A DNA stretch of 64,000 nucleotides from Clostridia bacterium (GTDB lineage Bacteria; Bacillota; Clostridia; UBA1381): assembly GCA_900751885.1 (NCBI GenBank), contig CAADTH010000045.1, positions 163,866 to 227,865 of the forward strand, written 5' to 3'. The notes below the pieces were generated by a model that worked only from the letters and a program-made list of their open reading frames with translations, had not been told where the DNA came from and did not search any database. The stretch's first letter is position 1. The number at the start of each line of letters is the position of its first letter. Positions 9,218 to 16,505 of the stretch are shown piece by piece. The translations under genes and the position numbers were made by a program.

Positions 9218-9380
9218 ACATTTATCCCTGCGAATTGATGAGCCGCTATTGCGCCGGTTTGAATATGTCGCGAAATATGATGACCGTTCCATGAACTGGC
9301 TACTGTTATCATTAATTCGCAAGTGTGTCGATGAATTTGAACAGCAACACGGCGAAATTCCCAAACTCACGAAAGAGTAG
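9216..9380 (+). pseudogene. N-terminally truncated Arc-like ribbon-helix-helix gene remnant
   Basis: A reading frame open from 9201 to a TAG at 9378-9380 encodes 'LRIDEPLLRRFEYVAKYDDR', then 'SMNWLLLSLIRKCVDEFEQ', then 'QHGEIPKLTKE'. This reads as the helix-helix part of an Arc/MetJ-type DNA-binding protein. No start codon or SD precedes it: the frame enters from a terminator-like hairpin and meets a stop at 9198. About 10-15 N-terminal residues that would hold the DNA-contacting strand are missing. It is therefore called a remnant, although initiation at a non-standard codon cannot be excluded. Confidence 0.6.
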
Positions 9381-9402
9381 ATACTGCGAATTTTTTCCCC
9401 AC

Positions 9403-9436
9403 AAAAAAAGCTGATGCACTGCATCAGCTTTTTTTT
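9403..9436 (-). terminator. Terminator overlapping the methyltransferase stop
   Basis: GCTGATGC/GCATCAGC stem flanked by A7 and T8. The stop codon of the minus-strand methyltransferase gene lies within the stem. Confidence 0.9.
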
Positions 9437-10221
9437 ATAACCTCTAAATCCAATAAATTCACAAAATGTGGAATCACAAACCGCTCAGGCACTGTCAGCA
9501 TATAACCGCTGTGCTCCCTCCGAAACGCTTCTATCGTTTCCTTCGGCAGAGACGACGCCCCTGTTCCGCGGCATGCAAGCATTCTTCCATGCCAGCTCTC
9601 CCTGGTAAAGGGAATATCGACCGCATAATCCATCACGTGCCTGCATGTAAACTGCCCCTGTGCCCATTCTGGAACCGCAGATTCCTTGCGCTTCATGCCC
9701 GCGCCCGTCCAATCGGGATTATACTTTAATACCAGCTCCTCGCTTTTTCCTGCAATCTCACTTTCATACGGGAGCCATGCCATAAATAAAATCAAAAGCC
9801 TTCCTCCCGGGCGCAAGACGCGCACAATTTCAGGTATCACCTTTTGTGGGTCAAAGTAGAAAAAGCATTGACACGCTGTCACAACATCAAACTGATTATC
9901 CTCCAGCCCTGTCTGTTCTGCCGGCGCGGCAAAAAATGAGATGTCCATTTGCTCCTCTTCCGAAAGACGCCTTGCCTGGTTGATTTGATTTTCAGAAATA
10001 TCCACTCCGGTCCACTTTGCCCCAAACCGATATAAATTCCGTGGGAGCACTCCGGTTCCTGTCCCTAAGTCCAGCACCCTCTGTCCGCTCGTACAAAGTC
10101 CCAATTCAATGATTTTCAGATAAAATTCCTCTGGATAAATGTCTCTGTACTTTGCGTAGTCCAAAGACGCTTGCCCCCAGTCAAACGCATTTCCTTTGTC
10201 TATCTTGGGATTTTTCTGCAT
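9424..10221 (-). CDS. Class I SAM-dependent methyltransferase
   Basis: A 265-residue UbiE/COQ5-like methyltransferase. Motif I is 'VLDLGTGTGVLPRNL', with an acidic ribose-binding residue in 'WTGVDISENQI' and the post-II region 'FDVVTACQCFFYFD'. The substrate is unknown. The ATG at 10221 follows AGGAG by seven bases, and the upstream in-frame ATGs overlap or precede that SD. It is downstream of trmD with a 29-base gap and probably rides on that operon or on readthrough from it. Confidence 0.85.
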   Translation of the reverse strand: MQKNPKIDKGNAFDWGQASLDYAKYRDIYPEEFYLKIIELGLCTSGQRVLDLGTGTGVLPRNLYRFGAKWTGVDISENQINQARRLSEEEQMDISFFAAPAEQTGLEDNQFDVVTACQCFFYFDPQKVIPEIVRVLRPGGRLLILFMAWLPYESEIAGKSEELVLKYNPDWTGAGMKRKESAVPEWAQGQFTCRHVMDYAVDIPFTRESWHGRMLACRGTGASSLPKETIEAFRREHSGYMLTVPERFVIPHFVNLLDLEVIKKS

Positions 10222-10250
10222 CGCCATTCTCCTCTCTTTGAAAGAACCAA

Positions 10251-10997
10251 TCAAGATGTCTTATTCGTGTGCGTCTTTCGATACTCCTCTAAAAACTTCC
10301 ATTCCTGCTCTGTCAATTCCGCCTGCTCCAGCAGGTCAGGACGCTTTTCCCATGTTGTGATTATCGCCTGCTCTCGCTTCCATTTTTCTATATTTTCATG
10401 ATGCCCTGAAATCAAAATCTCAGGCACAACCTTTCCATGAAATTCATACGGCCGAGTATACTGCGGATATTCCAACAGCCCCGAAAAATGTGATTCGTTT
10501 TCATAGGACGACTCGCTGGACAGCACCCCCGGAACCAGTCTCGACACCGCGTCTATCACCGCCATCGCAGGAATCTCTCCACCTGTCAGAACAAAATCTC
10601 CAAGTGACACTTCCATATCCACAATTTCATCCAATACGCGCTGATCCACGCCCTCGTAGTGCCCACATAAAAAGACAATCCGCTCTTCCGTTGCAAGCTC
10701 CTTTGCCAGCTCTTGACAGAATACTTTCCCTTTCGGTGACAGGTAAATTGTCAGCGGCTTTTGTCCCTCTCCTGCAATGCTTTGATAGGCGTCATAAATC
10801 GGCTGTGGTGTCATGAGCATTCCGCCGCCGCCGCTGTATGGCGTGTCATCTACCTTTTTATGCTTGTTTTTGGAAAAATCGCGGATATTGGTAAAGCGGA
10901 AATTCAAAATTCCCTTTTCCCTTGCCCTGCCGATAATACTGTCCCCAAGCACTGATTCAAACATTTCCGGAAAAAGTGTCAGCACATCAAAGGTCAT
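10251..10997 (-). CDS. trmD: tRNA (guanine-N1)-methyltransferase TrmD
   Basis: Methylates G37 of tRNAs, preventing frameshifting. It is 248 residues, the normal length. The SPOUT-fold knot signatures are 'PYSGGGGMLMTPQP', 'GHYEGVDQRVLDE' and 'SLGDFVLTGGE'. The N-terminus 'MTFDVLTLFPEMFESVL' is typical of TrmD. Its start overlaps the end of rimM by 11 bases, the usual rimM-trmD coupling. Confidence 0.97.
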   Translation of the reverse strand: MTFDVLTLFPEMFESVLGDSIIGRAREKGILNFRFTNIRDFSKNKHKKVDDTPYSGGGGMLMTPQPIYDAYQSIAGEGQKPLTIYLSPKGKVFCQELAKELATEERIVFLCGHYEGVDQRVLDEIVDMEVSLGDFVLTGGEIPAMAVIDAVSRLVPGVLSSESSYENESHFSGLLEYPQYTRPYEFHGKVVPEILISGHHENIEKWKREQAIITTWEKRPDLLEQAELTEQEWKFLEEYRKTHTNKTS

Positions 10998-11496
10998 ATA
11001 ATCCCTCCATCATGTGTACATAAATCCGTTTTTCCTCTAAATCCGTCCTTAAAATGACTTCATCGATTCCGGGAAGCAAAAGCGGCTTTTGTCCCTCGCG
11101 CTTCACCTCATACACATCATTGCTCCCGGTCGAAAACACGTCGCTCACCGTACCAAGTATTGTGCCATCCTCGTCTATCACCTCAAGCCCAATCAAATCC
11201 GCAATGTAGTATTTGCCGTCCTCCAAAGGCGGCAGCGCGTCACGGCTTGCAAACAAAACCTGCCCCTTGTACGTCTCTGCTTCCTCTATGGAATTGATTT
11301 CTTTAAACTTGACAATCAAATTATTTTTCTGATACTTCACATACTGCACGGTAAGCATCTGCTCTTTTCCATGGCATGTTGTAAAAACAGAAGAAATCTG
11401 TTCAAACACATCGGGAGAATCCGTCCAGGCAAGTACCTTAACATCCCCCTTGAGTCCATGTGTATTCACGATTTTACCCACTTCCAGATTGTCCAT
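10987..11496 (-). CDS. rimM: 16S rRNA processing protein RimM
   Basis: An assembly factor for the 30S subunit head. The 169 residues comprise an N-terminal RimM beta-barrel ('EVGKIVNTHGLKGDVKV') and a C-terminal PRC-barrel ('LIGLEVIDEDGTILG'). The ATG at 11496 lies eight bases after AAGGAG; the in-frame ATG at 11526 has no comparable SD. It is followed by trmD with overlap and separated from khpA by a terminator hairpin. Confidence 0.96.
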   Translation of the reverse strand: MDNLEVGKIVNTHGLKGDVKVLAWTDSPDVFEQISSVFTTCHGKEQMLTVQYVKYQKNNLIVKFKEINSIEEAETYKGQVLFASRDALPPLEDGKYYIADLIGLEVIDEDGTILGTVSDVFSTGSNDVYEVKREGQKPLLLPGIDEVILRTDLEEKRIYVHMMEGLYDL

Positions 11497-11595
11497 TTTG
11501 CATTCTCCTTTTGACAATGATTTCATCCTGCCGAGTTTTTCTCTTTTGGCGAACTATAATCTCTTGAAGCTCTATATTTTTTTGATTTTATCCGA

Positions 11596-11628
11596 TAAAA
11601 AAAGATTGGAGGCGCAAGCCTCCAATTT
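11596..11628 (-). terminator. Terminator/attenuator between khpA and rimM
   Basis: ATTGGAGGC, loop GCAA, GCCTCCAAT, followed on the minus strand by TCTTTTTTTA. It is a good intrinsic terminator inside the translation operon, between khpA and rimM. Confidence 0.82.
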
Positions 11629-11637
11629 CTTTCGGGT

Positions 11638-11868
11638 TTATTGAATGATTTCCACTACAACACGCTTATTTTCCTTGCTTGCCGCAGCTTTCACAACAGT
11701 ACGGATTGCCTTAGCAATTCGTCCCTGCTTCCCAATCACTTTTCCCATATCCTGATCGGCAACTCTAAGTTCTAAAATTACCGATTGTTCCCCTTCGACT
11801 TCCTTTACAGAAACCTCCTCAGGAGAATCTACCAACGCTTTTGCGATAATCTCCAATACTTCCTTCAT
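11638..11868 (-). CDS. khpA: KH-domain RNA-binding protein KhpA (YlqC)
   Basis: A 76-residue single KH domain with the GxxG loop in 'MGKVIGKQGRIAKAIRTVV' (about residues 42-60). KhpA binds RNA, usually as a partner of KhpB/Jag. Its place between rpsP and rimM is the conserved Firmicutes arrangement. Confidence 0.95.
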   Translation of the reverse strand: MKEVLEIIAKALVDSPEEVSVKEVEGEQSVILELRVADQDMGKVIGKQGRIAKAIRTVVKAAASKENKRVVVEIIQ

Positions 11869-11962
11869 AGCGAATCGCCTCCGTCACATTACATGTTCCT
11901 TAGCCGCGTACGCAAAGCATATGTACAGATTTCATGCAAGCCTGTACACCGCCCTGTTCGAA

Positions 11963-12205
11963 CTAGAGAATACCTGATTTTTTCAAAAGAGCTTTTACAG
12001 TATCTGTAGGCTGCGCGCCATTTCCAATCCATTTCTTTGCCTTTTCTGCATCGATTTCAACCGTTGCAGGATCAGTCAACGGATTGTATGTGCCGATTTC
12101 CTCGATAAATCTGCCATCACGCGGATATCTGGAGTCTGCAACAACCACTCTATAGAAAGGAGCTTTCTTTGCACCCATTCTTCTCAGTCTGATTTTTACT
12201 GCCAT
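11963..12205 (-). CDS. rpsP: 30S ribosomal protein S16
   Basis: An 80-residue ribosomal protein beginning MAVKIRLRRMGAKKAPFY, the standard S16 N-terminus. The ATG at 12205 follows GGGAGGTG by six bases; the in-frame GTG upstream overlaps the SD and was rejected. It lies between ffh and khpA. Confidence 0.97.
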   Translation of the reverse strand: MAVKIRLRRMGAKKAPFYRVVVADSRYPRDGRFIEEIGTYNPLTDPATVEIDAEKAKKWIGNGAQPTDTVKALLKKSGIL

Positions 12206-12261
12206 GTGTTTCACCTCCCATAAAAGATTCTAAATTTATAAATAAGTTTTGTAAAACTTAA

Positions 12262-13608
12262 TTATCGTTTTCCCATTTTCTTCATCTTTTTCATCATCCT
12301 TGCCTGCTTTGGACCTGAGAACTGCTTCATCATCTGCTGCATCTGGTCAAATTGCTTGAGCACCATATTGACATCCTGCACCCTCGTGCCGGATCCCTTT
12401 GCAATTCGAACCTTCCGGCTTGCCCCAATGATTTTTGGCTGCCGGCGTTCTCTTTTTGTCATAGACTGGATGATTGCCTCGACATGCAGAAGCTTTCTCT
12501 CGTCCACATCCACGCCGTCGAGCGCCTTTTGGTCCACTCCCGGGAGCATCCCCAAAAGCTGAGTAATCGGCCCCATTTTTCGAATCTGCTGGAACTGCTC
12601 CAAAAAGTCATCCAAATCAAACTGCTGCTTGCGGATTTTTTCCTCCAGCTCGCGTGCCTTTTTCTCGTCGATGGACTCCTGCGCCTTGTCAATCAATGTC
12701 AGCACATCACCCATTCCGAGAATTCTTGATGCCATACGCTCTGGATGAAATGGCTCCAAATCGGAAAGCTTTTCGCCCACAGAGGCGTACTTGATTGGCT
12801 TTCCTGTTACCTGCCGCACCGAAAGCGCCGCGCCACCGCGCGTATCACCATCGAGCTTCGATAAAATAACGCCTGTAACCTCAAGCTCCTGATTGAAATG
12901 CTCCGCCACATTGACTGCGTCCTGACCTGTCATGGCATCGACAACGAGCAAAATCTCATCGGGCTCTGTCGCCTCTTTGATCCGCTGAAGCTCCTGCATC
13001 AGCTTCTCGTCAATGTGAAGCCGTCCTGCCGTGTCCAAAATGACCGGGTCATTCCCATGCTTTTTCGCATGCTCCACTGCCTGGCGCGCAATCTCAACAG
13101 GACTTACATCACTGCCGAGTGTAAACACCGGCACGTTGATTTGCTCTCCCAAAACCTGAAGCTGCTTGATTGCCGCCGGACGGTAGACATCACATGCAAC
13201 CAAAAGCGGACGCTTTCCCATCTGCTTGGAAAGATTCAGCGCAAGCTTCCCGCTTGCCGTCGTCTTACCTGCGCCCTGAAGTCCGCACATCATAAACACA
13301 GAAGGCGTACCCCCCGGCGCAAACTGGAGCTTCTCATGCTCTCCGCCCATCAGGCTTGTCAATTCATCATTTACAACCTTGATAATCTGCTGTGCTGGCG
13401 TCAGGGATTCCAATACCTCCTGACCAAGCGCTTGTTCCGACACATGGGAGACAAACTCCTTGACCACCTTGAAGTTTACATCCGCCTCCAAAAGCGCCAG
13501 CTTTACCTCACGCATGGCGTCCTTGATATCCTTCTCTGATACCTTGCCCTTTCCCTTGAGCTTTTTAAACACGCCCTGCAACTTATCTCCTAAGCTCTCG
13601 AATGCCAC
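12262..13608 (-). CDS. ffh: Signal recognition particle GTPase Ffh (SRP54)
   Basis: The protein part of SRP, which binds SRP RNA (encoded at about 16.34 kb here) and signal sequences. It is 448 residues: N domain 1-90, G domain with P-loop 'GLQGAGKTTASGKL', 'VILDTAGRLHIDE' and 'TKLDGD'-type sequence (here 'SKLDGDTRGGAALS'), and a methionine-rich M domain ending 'MMKKMKKMGKR'. The start was set at the GTG at 13608, which follows GGAGGTGAG; the longer ATG start lies upstream of the SD. It is 13 bases downstream of ylxM. Confidence 0.96.
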   Translation of the reverse strand: MAFESLGDKLQGVFKKLKGKGKVSEKDIKDAMREVKLALLEADVNFKVVKEFVSHVSEQALGQEVLESLTPAQQIIKVVNDELTSLMGGEHEKLQFAPGGTPSVFMMCGLQGAGKTTASGKLALNLSKQMGKRPLLVACDVYRPAAIKQLQVLGEQINVPVFTLGSDVSPVEIARQAVEHAKKHGNDPVILDTAGRLHIDEKLMQELQRIKEATEPDEILLVVDAMTGQDAVNVAEHFNQELEVTGVILSKLDGDTRGGAALSVRQVTGKPIKYASVGEKLSDLEPFHPERMASRILGMGDVLTLIDKAQESIDEKKARELEEKIRKQQFDLDDFLEQFQQIRKMGPITQLLGMLPGVDQKALDGVDVDERKLLHVEAIIQSMTKRERRQPKIIGASRKVRIAKGSGTRVQDVNMVLKQFDQMQQMMKQFSGPKQARMMKKMKKMGKR

Positions 13609-13621
13609 AGCCTCACCTCCT

Positions 13622-13987
13622 TTATATCTCATCCTTCATTCTCTTTGTAATCTCCTCGAGCTCTTTTATCTTTCCATCCAATACCCGTGCCGCGTTGTAT
13701 CCCCTGATTTGACCAATCACCTCATCGAGCCTTACAAGCTCCTGGTTGAGCGTTGCAAACCGCTCAGCGACACCGAGTGTTTCCTCTAATTCAAGTAGTT
13801 GCTTCTCTCCACGCTTGATTGCATCGTGCACGCCCTGACGTGTGATATTCATATGCTCTGCAATCTCCGCGAGAGAATAATCCTGATTGTAATAATAGTC
13901 AAGCACCTGTAGCTGCTTCTGGGTGAGCAGCTCCCCATAAAAATCCATCAATACATTTACGGTAAGGTCTTTTCCCAATAATACCAC
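13622..13987 (-). CDS. ylxM: YlxM/UPF0122 HTH protein
   Basis: A 121-residue protein with a sigma-70 region 4-like helix-turn-helix ('YSLAEIAEHMNITRQGVHDAI', about residues 35-55) followed by a coiled helix. YlxM is encoded next to ffh in Firmicutes and is thought to modulate the SRP system. The GTG at 13987 is only two bases after AAAGG, so a TTG nine bases further in (13978) may be the true start. Confidence 0.9.
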   Translation of the reverse strand: MVLLGKDLTVNVLMDFYGELLTQKQLQVLDYYYNQDYSLAEIAEHMNITRQGVHDAIKRGEKQLLELEETLGVAERFATLNQELVRLDEVIGQIRGYNAARVLDGKIKELEEITKRMKDEI

Positions 13988-14031
13988 TGCCTTTATTTCA
14001 ATATTGTAAAGGCACTAAACTTTACATACGA

Positions 14032-14060
14032 ATTATACAAAACCATCTGCCGCTTGTCAA
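14032..14060 (-). promoter_or_regulatory. Consensus promoter of the ylxM-ffh-rpsP-khpA operon
   Basis: TTGACA and TATAAT with a 17-base spacer on the minus strand, about 45 bases before ylxM: a perfect sigma-A consensus. Confidence 0.85.
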
Positions 14061-14094
14061 GTCTTTTTTACAAAAAGGTTACACTTCGTTATTT

Positions 14095-14709
14095 TCACCC
14101 ACAGGTTTCCTCTTTCTCCTTGATTACTTGTACAATTTCATGGTATTCCTCCAAGCTCACCAAGCGGTTTAGCACATCCAAAAGCATATTGGCAGAAATC
14201 TTAGACGGAAGACCCAGCTCCTTCGCCATCGCTCTTCGAAGCCCTGCGCTTTTTTCACCGCCGGAAAATCCATCCTGATAGAGCGTTGCTTTGGTGATTT
14301 TCCGCCCCGCCTTTGGCGCGGATTTACTTCCATCAATGGTACATCCCGCTTTTTTGAGCGCGTCCAATATGACCTCCTCTGAGATTCCCTCCACGCCCAA
14401 AAGCCCCTCCTTGCCAGGCTTTGCCTTCCGCTTTTCTTTTCCATGCACGTCTGGAATATAGGCGTGCTTTACTTGATCTGCCGGAAGGGATTGTTTGATG
14501 AAATGTCGGATTTTAAACCCCGCACTGTCAGAGTCTGTCAAAATAACAATGCCTGTCCTTTGTGCCAGCTTCTCAATTGTTTTCATCCCGTCAGGATTGG
14601 AAAAGATAGAAAATCCATGAGTCTGAAAAATGATTCCGTCGATAAACCGCGACAGCTTGATTTTATCATACACGCCCTCTACAATAATGGCCTCTTTTAT
14701 CTGATACAT
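14095..14709 (-). CDS. Toprim-domain RNase M5-like protein (DUF4093)
   Basis: A 204-residue protein with an N-terminal Toprim fold: the conserved glutamate in 'AIIVEGVYDKIKL' and the DxD of 'VILTDSDSAGFKIR'. A DUF4093-type C-terminal region follows ('KATLYQDGFSGGEKSAGLRR'). True RNase M5 matures 5S rRNA and usually sits beside ksgA; no ksgA is here, so this is a paralogue or divergent orthologue. The ATG at 14709 follows AAGGAGAGG. It is encoded just upstream of the ylxM promoter on the same strand. Confidence 0.85.
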   Translation of the reverse strand: MYQIKEAIIVEGVYDKIKLSRFIDGIIFQTHGFSIFSNPDGMKTIEKLAQRTGIVILTDSDSAGFKIRHFIKQSLPADQVKHAYIPDVHGKEKRKAKPGKEGLLGVEGISEEVILDALKKAGCTIDGSKSAPKAGRKITKATLYQDGFSGGEKSAGLRRAMAKELGLPSKISANMLLDVLNRLVSLEEYHEIVQVIKEKEETCG

Positions 14710-14762
14710 TGCCCTCTCCTTGTGTTTTTTTTCTATTATATAGGAAACGTGCGTATTTTTCC

Positions 14763-14804
14763 ATAGCAAAACGGGAAATACCGAAGTATTTCCCGTTTTG
14801 CTAT
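14763..14804 (-). terminator. Terminator after the DUF6514-like gene
   Basis: A 19-bp perfect stem (ATAGCAAAACGGGAAATAC and complement) with loop CGAA, just downstream of the gene ending at 14824. Confidence 0.8.
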
Positions 14805-14823
14805 GCTCTGAATTTACTTTATC

Positions 14824-15171
14824 TCACGCTGTTTTATCCGCCTTTTGCCGCTTCTGCTCGATGGTTCTGCCGATAAAATCGTCAATGACGTCCTTTAACG
14901 TTGCAGGAGTTACCCTATGGTCGGCAATGGTTTGGATGAAATTGAGAGTGTCGTCTCTGTCAAAGAAAATATCCTGAATCAGCTCGCTTTCCTCTCTTTT
15001 TCTTCCATCCTCATATGTAGATATTTTGGTGATTTGAATGCCGTAGCTTTTGAGCTCGCAGTAGCCTTCCCCAATTGTTTTTTCAACGATATAGTATTCT
15101 AAAATCATCTGATACGTTTTTAAATCCCTCACGTTTTCAACAACTCTGGTGTACAAACTCTTTGATTGCAT
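14824..15171 (-). CDS. DUF6514-like small protein
   Basis: A 115-residue soluble protein without a signal or membrane segment. The pattern 'YYIVEK...YCELKSYGIQITKIS' followed by 'VTPATLKDVIDDFI' resembles the DUF6514 family of Clostridia, whose function is unknown. The ATG at 15171 has GGAGG seven bases upstream, while the in-frame ATG at 15201 does not. The 296 bases on its upstream side contain no recognised gene. Confidence 0.7.
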   Translation of the reverse strand: MQSKSLYTRVVENVRDLKTYQMILEYYIVEKTIGEGYCELKSYGIQITKISTYEDGRKREESELIQDIFFDRDDTLNFIQTIADHRVTPATLKDVIDDFIGRTIEQKRQKADKTA

Positions 15172-15467
15172 GCTGTTACCTCCACTTTCTATTGTGTTCA
15201 TTAAAATTATAATATAGGAGCACGCAAAAATCTATAAAAACCAATCGCATAAAACTTCACAATCCTTCTAGCATATTCGGAAAACTATACTTTTTTGCTG
15301 AAATTTTATCTTGTTCCCCTTGTTTTTTGATAAAATCCTCCCTGCTTTTGTCAAACAGTAGGAGACGATTCTCCTTTAAAATCTGAAAACAAGCCTTTTT
15401 TCTTGAAAAATTTTCCAGTTGATTTCCAGCCTCCCTCCCGTTATAATGAAAAAAAGGAGTTGGTGGT

Positions 15468-15716
15468 ATGAAACAAGTGTGGAATCGGTTAAACAATCTC
15501 GATCCCCTGCCCCGGGTCACTTTGTGCTTTGGAATCAGTATTTCCCTTACTTTAATTCTGTTGTCGCTGTCATTTTTAATTTTGGAAAACTTATTTTTAC
15601 CATTTTTCAGCCAAGACCTTTTTCAGAGCTGTGTTCAGGTTGCAATCGCTGTGCTGTGCGAATGTATCATTCTATCCGCCGCAATGGATATTTACACACT
15701 CAAGGTCCGCTCTTAA
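15468..15716 (+). CDS. Small two-helix membrane protein
   Basis: An 82-residue protein with two hydrophobic segments (about 17-43 and 52-72) and no recognised domain. AAAAAGGAG precedes the ATG at a normal distance, and a terminator follows directly after the stop, which supports it as a real gene despite its length. The function is unknown. Confidence 0.7.
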   Translation: MKQVWNRLNNLDPLPRVTLCFGISISLTLILLSLSFLILENLFLPFFSQDLFQSCVQVAIAVLCECIILSAAMDIYTLKVRS

Positions 15717-15744
15717 ATACGCCTATGCAGCTTATTCATATGCA

Positions 15745-15778
15745 CAAAAAAAACGGGAGCATGCTCCCGTTTTTTTTA
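15745..15778. terminator. Bidirectional terminator
   Basis: A perfect palindrome of A8-CGGGAGCATGCTCCCG-T8 between the convergent small membrane protein and the transducer-family gene. Confidence 0.93.
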
Positions 15779-16150
15779 GTCGATTGGATACGCAATCGAC
15801 GTCATCAGCGTATATTCCGCCTGTGCCGTATCAAGCCGGCTCACCTGTACCACAACCGGCACACTGGATTCTACCTTGATTGCATACGGCACGCCAACAG
15901 GTACTTTTTCTCCCTTATCATCCTCCAGCAGTTCAATATGAATATGTTTGGTGCGCTTCGCCTCACATTTATATGTAAAGCCTTCCATTGGCTCCCTGTC
16001 TTCAAAATAAATCGAAATGGCAAGCTTCGCATCCTCATCTCCTGTGTTCACCACACAGATTGCCTCGTGACTTTTATATGGTCCGTTGCTCACCGGCTGC
16101 AAAAATCCGTCCGGCGTCAGCCATACCTTTTTTCCATATGCTTTGCCCAT
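15776..16150 (-). CDS. Sensory rhodopsin transducer family protein (ASRT-like)
   Basis: A 124-residue soluble protein that matches the Anabaena sensory rhodopsin transducer family across its length. The conserved features are 'WLTPDGFLQPVSNG', 'SHEAICVVNTGDEDA', 'ISIYFEDREP' and a C-terminal 'VVVQVSRLDT'. No rhodopsin is encoded nearby. Family members in anaerobic Firmicutes are usually found without a rhodopsin and may bind carbohydrate-related ligands through the beta-sandwich; that part is inference. It is monocistronic. Confidence 0.85.
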   Translation of the reverse strand: MGKAYGKKVWLTPDGFLQPVSNGPYKSHEAICVVNTGDEDAKLAISIYFEDREPMEGFTYKCEAKRTKHIHIELLEDDKGEKVPVGVPYAIKVESSVPVVVQVSRLDTAQAEYTLMTSIAYPID

Positions 16151-16270
16151 AATATCCTCTCCCTTGTATTAATTTTATTATCATTGTACCATCAACCCAT
16201 GCCATTTTCAACGTATTTTCCGTTTTCCAGAAAAAAATTATTTTTTCTTTGCTTTTTTCGCAAAAAACAC

Positions 16271-16299
16271 TTGCAGTTTGGGTATAAATATATTATAAT
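16271..16299 (+). promoter_or_regulatory. Promoter for SRP RNA (and dnaX)
   Basis: TTGCAG and TATAAT with a 17-base spacer. Transcription would start near 16306, about 35 bases before the predicted mature SRP RNA, so 5' trimming is implied. Confidence 0.75.
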
Positions 16300-16340
16300 A
16301 AACTAGTTGTTAAATGAAAATTAGATACAAATTGGCGATG

Positions 16341-16440
16341 ATAACCGAGTCCCGTGCGATTGGACACCGTGAACCTTGTCAGATGGGGAACCAAGCAGCA
16401 ATAAGCGGAACGTCCGATGTGTTACGGTCAAACTCGGTTT
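16341..16440 (+). ncRNA. ffs: Small bacterial SRP RNA (4.5S-type)
   Basis: About 100 bases without an Alu domain. The terminal helix AACCGAGT/ACTCGGTT closes the ends, and the conserved Ffh-binding domain is seen as 'GTGAACCTTGTCAG', 'GGGGAACCAAGCAGCAATAA' and 'GCGGAAC', near the bacterial consensus. It lies directly upstream of dnaX, a common site in Firmicutes. Confidence 0.94.
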
Positions 16441-16460
16441 GAGCCTGTTTTTGAATGTAG

Positions 16461-16482
16461 AACGCCGAAAGGCGTTTTTTCG
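16461..16482 (+). terminator. Terminator between SRP RNA and dnaX
   Basis: AACGCC, GAAA loop, GGCGTT then T-run. It ends the SRP RNA; some readthrough may feed dnaX, whose SD follows within 25 bases. Confidence 0.85.
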
Positions 16483-16505
16483 TATAAACTGCGAAGGGGA
16501 ACAAT

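Noticed and set aside
8475..9423. Attachment-site duplicate of the tRNA-Trp 3' end
   Set aside because: No second copy of the GGTTCGAGTCC...CCCCTGCCA stretch was found downstream in the window, so integration is only inferred.
15257..15520. 87-residue minus-strand frame
   Set aside because: No SD, AT-rich low-complexity translation, and it overlaps the well-supported plus-strand small membrane protein.
15419..16306. 295-residue plus-strand frame
   Set aside because: It runs through a terminator and the opposite strand of the transducer-family gene; no SD.
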